DNA of 7,301 nt from UBA4615 sp044360485 (GTDB lineage Bacteria; Pseudomonadota; Gammaproteobacteria; Burkholderiales; Burkholderiaceae_E): NCBI GenBank assembly GCA_044360485.1, contig JBIKKG010000168.1, positions 1-7,301 of the forward strand, read 5' to 3'. The translations under genes were made by a program, and so were the position numbers. Below are positions 6,330-7,301 of this stretch, in pieces. The notes beneath the pieces are model-generated. The model searched no databases. It was not told where the DNA came from and was given only the letters and a program-made list of their open reading frames with translations. How positions within the stretch are numbered: the first letter of the stretch is position 1; each line of letters begins with the position of its first letter.

Positions 6330-7171
6330 CAGTCCTTGTCGCGCTCGCGGTAATCGCCAAAGTTCGCATCGCGCTCGCTCAGCAGCTTCGAGACGCTGGC
6401 GCCATCGCGCCGAAAGCGCGTCATATAGGCCTTGCTTGCCTCGGTCTGGAATGCCAGCGCCTGAATCTCGGTGCCGGCGCGAATGGCAGCGCGCATGCCC
6501 ATGATCTCCATGGCGCGGTGCACGCTGCGCTTGTTGATCGCCGCCAGTTCCGAGGGCAGCAGCGCGACACGCTCGGCAATGGCGAGCACATTCGATTCAA
6601 GCTCGGCGAGCGGGTAGGACCGATTGGCCCATCCGCGCTCTGCCGCTTCACGTCCGCTCAACGAGTCGCCGGTGAGCATCGATTCCATGGCCTGACGCAT
6701 GCCCATCATCCAGGGATGAAACTGCATGTCGGGCGGGCTCATGAGCCGCACCGGCGGATAACCGATTTGTGCATCGTCGGCCACGTAGACCAGGTCGCAG
6801 GCCGTGGCCAGCTCAGTCCCGCCTGCCAGACAAAAACCGTGCACCTGGGCGATGACCGGCTTGGCCAGGTCCCAGACGCGAAACCAGCCATCCACCACAT
6901 GGCGCGACCAGTTCCCCAGGCCGTCGGACGTGTGATAAGGCTGGCCTTCGCGGTTGTTGGCCGACAAGTCGTAGCCTGAACAAAAAGCCGGACCCGCGCC
7001 GCGCACGATCGTCACTTTCACCTCAGGGTCGCGGTCGTGGGCTTCGAGTGTTGAAAAAATTTCACCACGCAAGGTGTTGTTGAGTGCGTTGCGTTTTTCG
7101 GGACGGTTGAGCGTGATGCGTCGAACGCCTGCGGCCGGGCTGTCGATCAGGATGTGCGTGGGGGCAGTCAT
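6329..7171 (-). CDS. Enoyl-CoA hydratase/isomerase family protein (complete)
   Basis: A complete 280-residue crotonase-fold protein. Visible landmarks are the N-terminal ITLNRPEKRNALN (19-31), the first oxyanion-hole segment FCSGYDLS (63-70), the second in VHGFCLAGGTELATACDL (110-127) and IGYPPVRLM (136-144). Of the two catalytic glutamates of rat mitochondrial hydratase, the Glu144 position is Pro140 here, while the Glu164 position is kept as Glu163 in AMESMLTGDSLSG. Classic syn-hydration is therefore doubtful; isomerase, lyase or another crotonase reaction on a CoA thioester is equally possible. The Met-rich stretch MSPPDMQFHPWMMGM (144-158) replaces the usual PGxGGTQRL loop. The ATG at 7171 is preceded by AAGGAG (7177-7182) at good spacing. 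It converges with the ThDP gene and diverges from the enolase-superfamily gene, so it is a separate transcription unit from the other hydratase. Family call is strong. Confidence 0.92.
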   Translation of the reverse strand: MTAPTHILIDSPAAGVRRITLNRPEKRNALNNTLRGEIFSTLEAHDRDPEVKVTIVRGAGPAFCSGYDLSANNREGQPYHTSDGLGNWSRHVVDGWFRVWDLAKPVIAQVHGFCLAGGTELATACDLVYVADDAQIGYPPVRLMSPPDMQFHPWMMGMRQAMESMLTGDSLSGREAAERGWANRSYPLAELESNVLAIAERVALLPSELAAINKRSVHRAMEIMGMRAAIRAGTEIQALAFQTEASKAYMTRFRRDGASVSKLLSERDANFGDYRERDKD

Positions 7172-7212
7172 GGAGTCTCCTTGCTGTTTCGTGCATCCTA
7201 ACCGACCATCTT

Positions 7213-7229
7213 GCGGGCCGCGCGCCCGC
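7213..7229. repeat. Inverted repeat in the divergent gap before the enolase-superfamily gene
   Basis: GCGGGC (7213-7218) and GCCCGC (7224-7229) are separated by CGCGC. The repeat sits in the 86-base gap between divergent starts at 7171 and 7258, where an operator could act, but G/C-only arms in a G/C-rich genome may arise by chance. Confidence 0.35.
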
Positions 7230-7246
7230 CATCGCCCGATTCGACC

Positions 7247-7254
7247 GAGGGGAG
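7247..7254 (+). promoter_or_regulatory. Shine-Dalgarno of the right-edge gene
   Basis: GAGGGGAG lies three bases before the ATG at 7258 (AGGGG core six to nine bases away) and supports this start, although only 14 full codons are visible. Confidence 0.65.
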
Positions 7255-7257
7255 TTC

Positions 7258-7301
7258 ATGAAAATCAAATCGATCACCGCGCACTGGGTGCGCGTGCCCA
7301 T
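7258..7301 (+). CDS. Enolase-superfamily protein, mandelate racemase/muconate lactonizing type (N-terminal fragment)
   Basis: Only the first 14 residues are present, MKIKSITAHWVRVP, before the window ends. This matches the usual opening strand of mandelate racemase/muconate lactonizing enzymes (MKI..I....vrvP). These are cytosolic TIM-barrel enzymes that abstract a proton next to a carboxylate (racemisation, dehydration or cycloisomerisation); the metal ligands and catalytic bases lie beyond the edge, so no reaction can be chosen. A good Shine-Dalgarno precedes the ATG. It is divergent from the complete hydratase gene. Next to a benzoylformate decarboxylase-like enzyme, a 2-hydroxy-acid acting member would make sense, but that is inference. 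Fourteen residues are thin evidence. Confidence 0.6.
   Translation, partial: MKIKSITAHWVRVP

Noticed and set aside
6179..6979. A 266-codon plus-strand frame crossing the end of the ThDP gene into the hydratase gene
   Set aside because: It overlaps two well-supported genes in wrong frames and has no ribosome site or family resemblance.
7172..7212. TAGGAT (minus strand, 7195-7200) as a -10 box for the complete hydratase gene
   Set aside because: No -35-like sequence at proper spacing; a lone hexamer is not enough.
1..7301. RNA genes, CRISPR arrays, insertion sequences, attachment sites
   Set aside because: No tRNA-like cloverleaf, regularly spaced repeats, transposase or integrase motifs, or terminal inverted repeats were seen on reading both strands.

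Overview
This is a high-GC, densely coding bacterial window. Gene style and the mix of CoA-ester and aromatic-acid type enzymes suggest an aerobic proteobacterium, perhaps a Burkholderiales-like betaproteobacterium; that placement is inference, because no rRNA or taxonomic marker is present. I see no mobile element, tRNA, rRNA, CRISPR array or integrase. The content is accessory catabolism.

Layout. On the minus strand, reading from about 4540 leftwards, there is a compact operon-like run: a possible 73-residue ORF (4318-4539, uncertain), a GMC-family FAD oxidoreductase (2699-4321), a small partner subunit of the gluconate-2-dehydrogenase subunit 3 type (2142-2660), a thiolase-fold protein lacking the thiolase catalytic residues (942-2093), a zinc-ribbon/OB-fold DUF35 protein (484-897), and an enoyl-CoA hydratase/isomerase family protein cut by the left edge (1-451). 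Gaps from the GMC gene onwards are only 32 to 48 bases. On the plus strand, divergent from this run, is a thiamine-diphosphate enzyme resembling benzoylformate decarboxylase (4597-6261). It converges on a second enoyl-CoA hydratase family gene (6329-7171, minus). The start of an enolase-superfamily (mandelate racemase/muconate lactonizing type) gene begins at 7258 on the plus strand and runs off the right edge.

How the genes may work together (inference). The DUF35 plus thiolase-like pair has the architecture of the ChsH2/Ltp2-type retro-aldolases of steroid side-chain degradation. In the thiolase-like subunit tyrosines stand where thiolases have a catalytic His/Asn or a residue next to the second His. 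With the adjacent hydratase this suggests hydration of an unsaturated acyl-CoA followed by aldol cleavage to a shorter acyl-CoA and an aldehyde or ketone. The GMC enzyme carries a Cys triplet with the spacing of the [3Fe-4S] ligands of bacterial FAD-dependent sugar dehydrogenases and is followed by a matching small subunit, so it is probably a multi-subunit alcohol or hydroxy-acid dehydrogenase. The ThDP enzyme would act on a 2-oxo acid or aldehyde. No transporter, regulator or acyl-CoA ligase lies in the window, so the substrate cannot be named.

The most noteworthy points are the candidate aldolase complex, the Fe-S type GMC dehydrogenase whose small subunit has no visible Tat signal, a bulged 19-base inverted repeat in the short divergent gap at 4552-4570, and a possible unannotated small gene overlapping the GMC start by ATGA.
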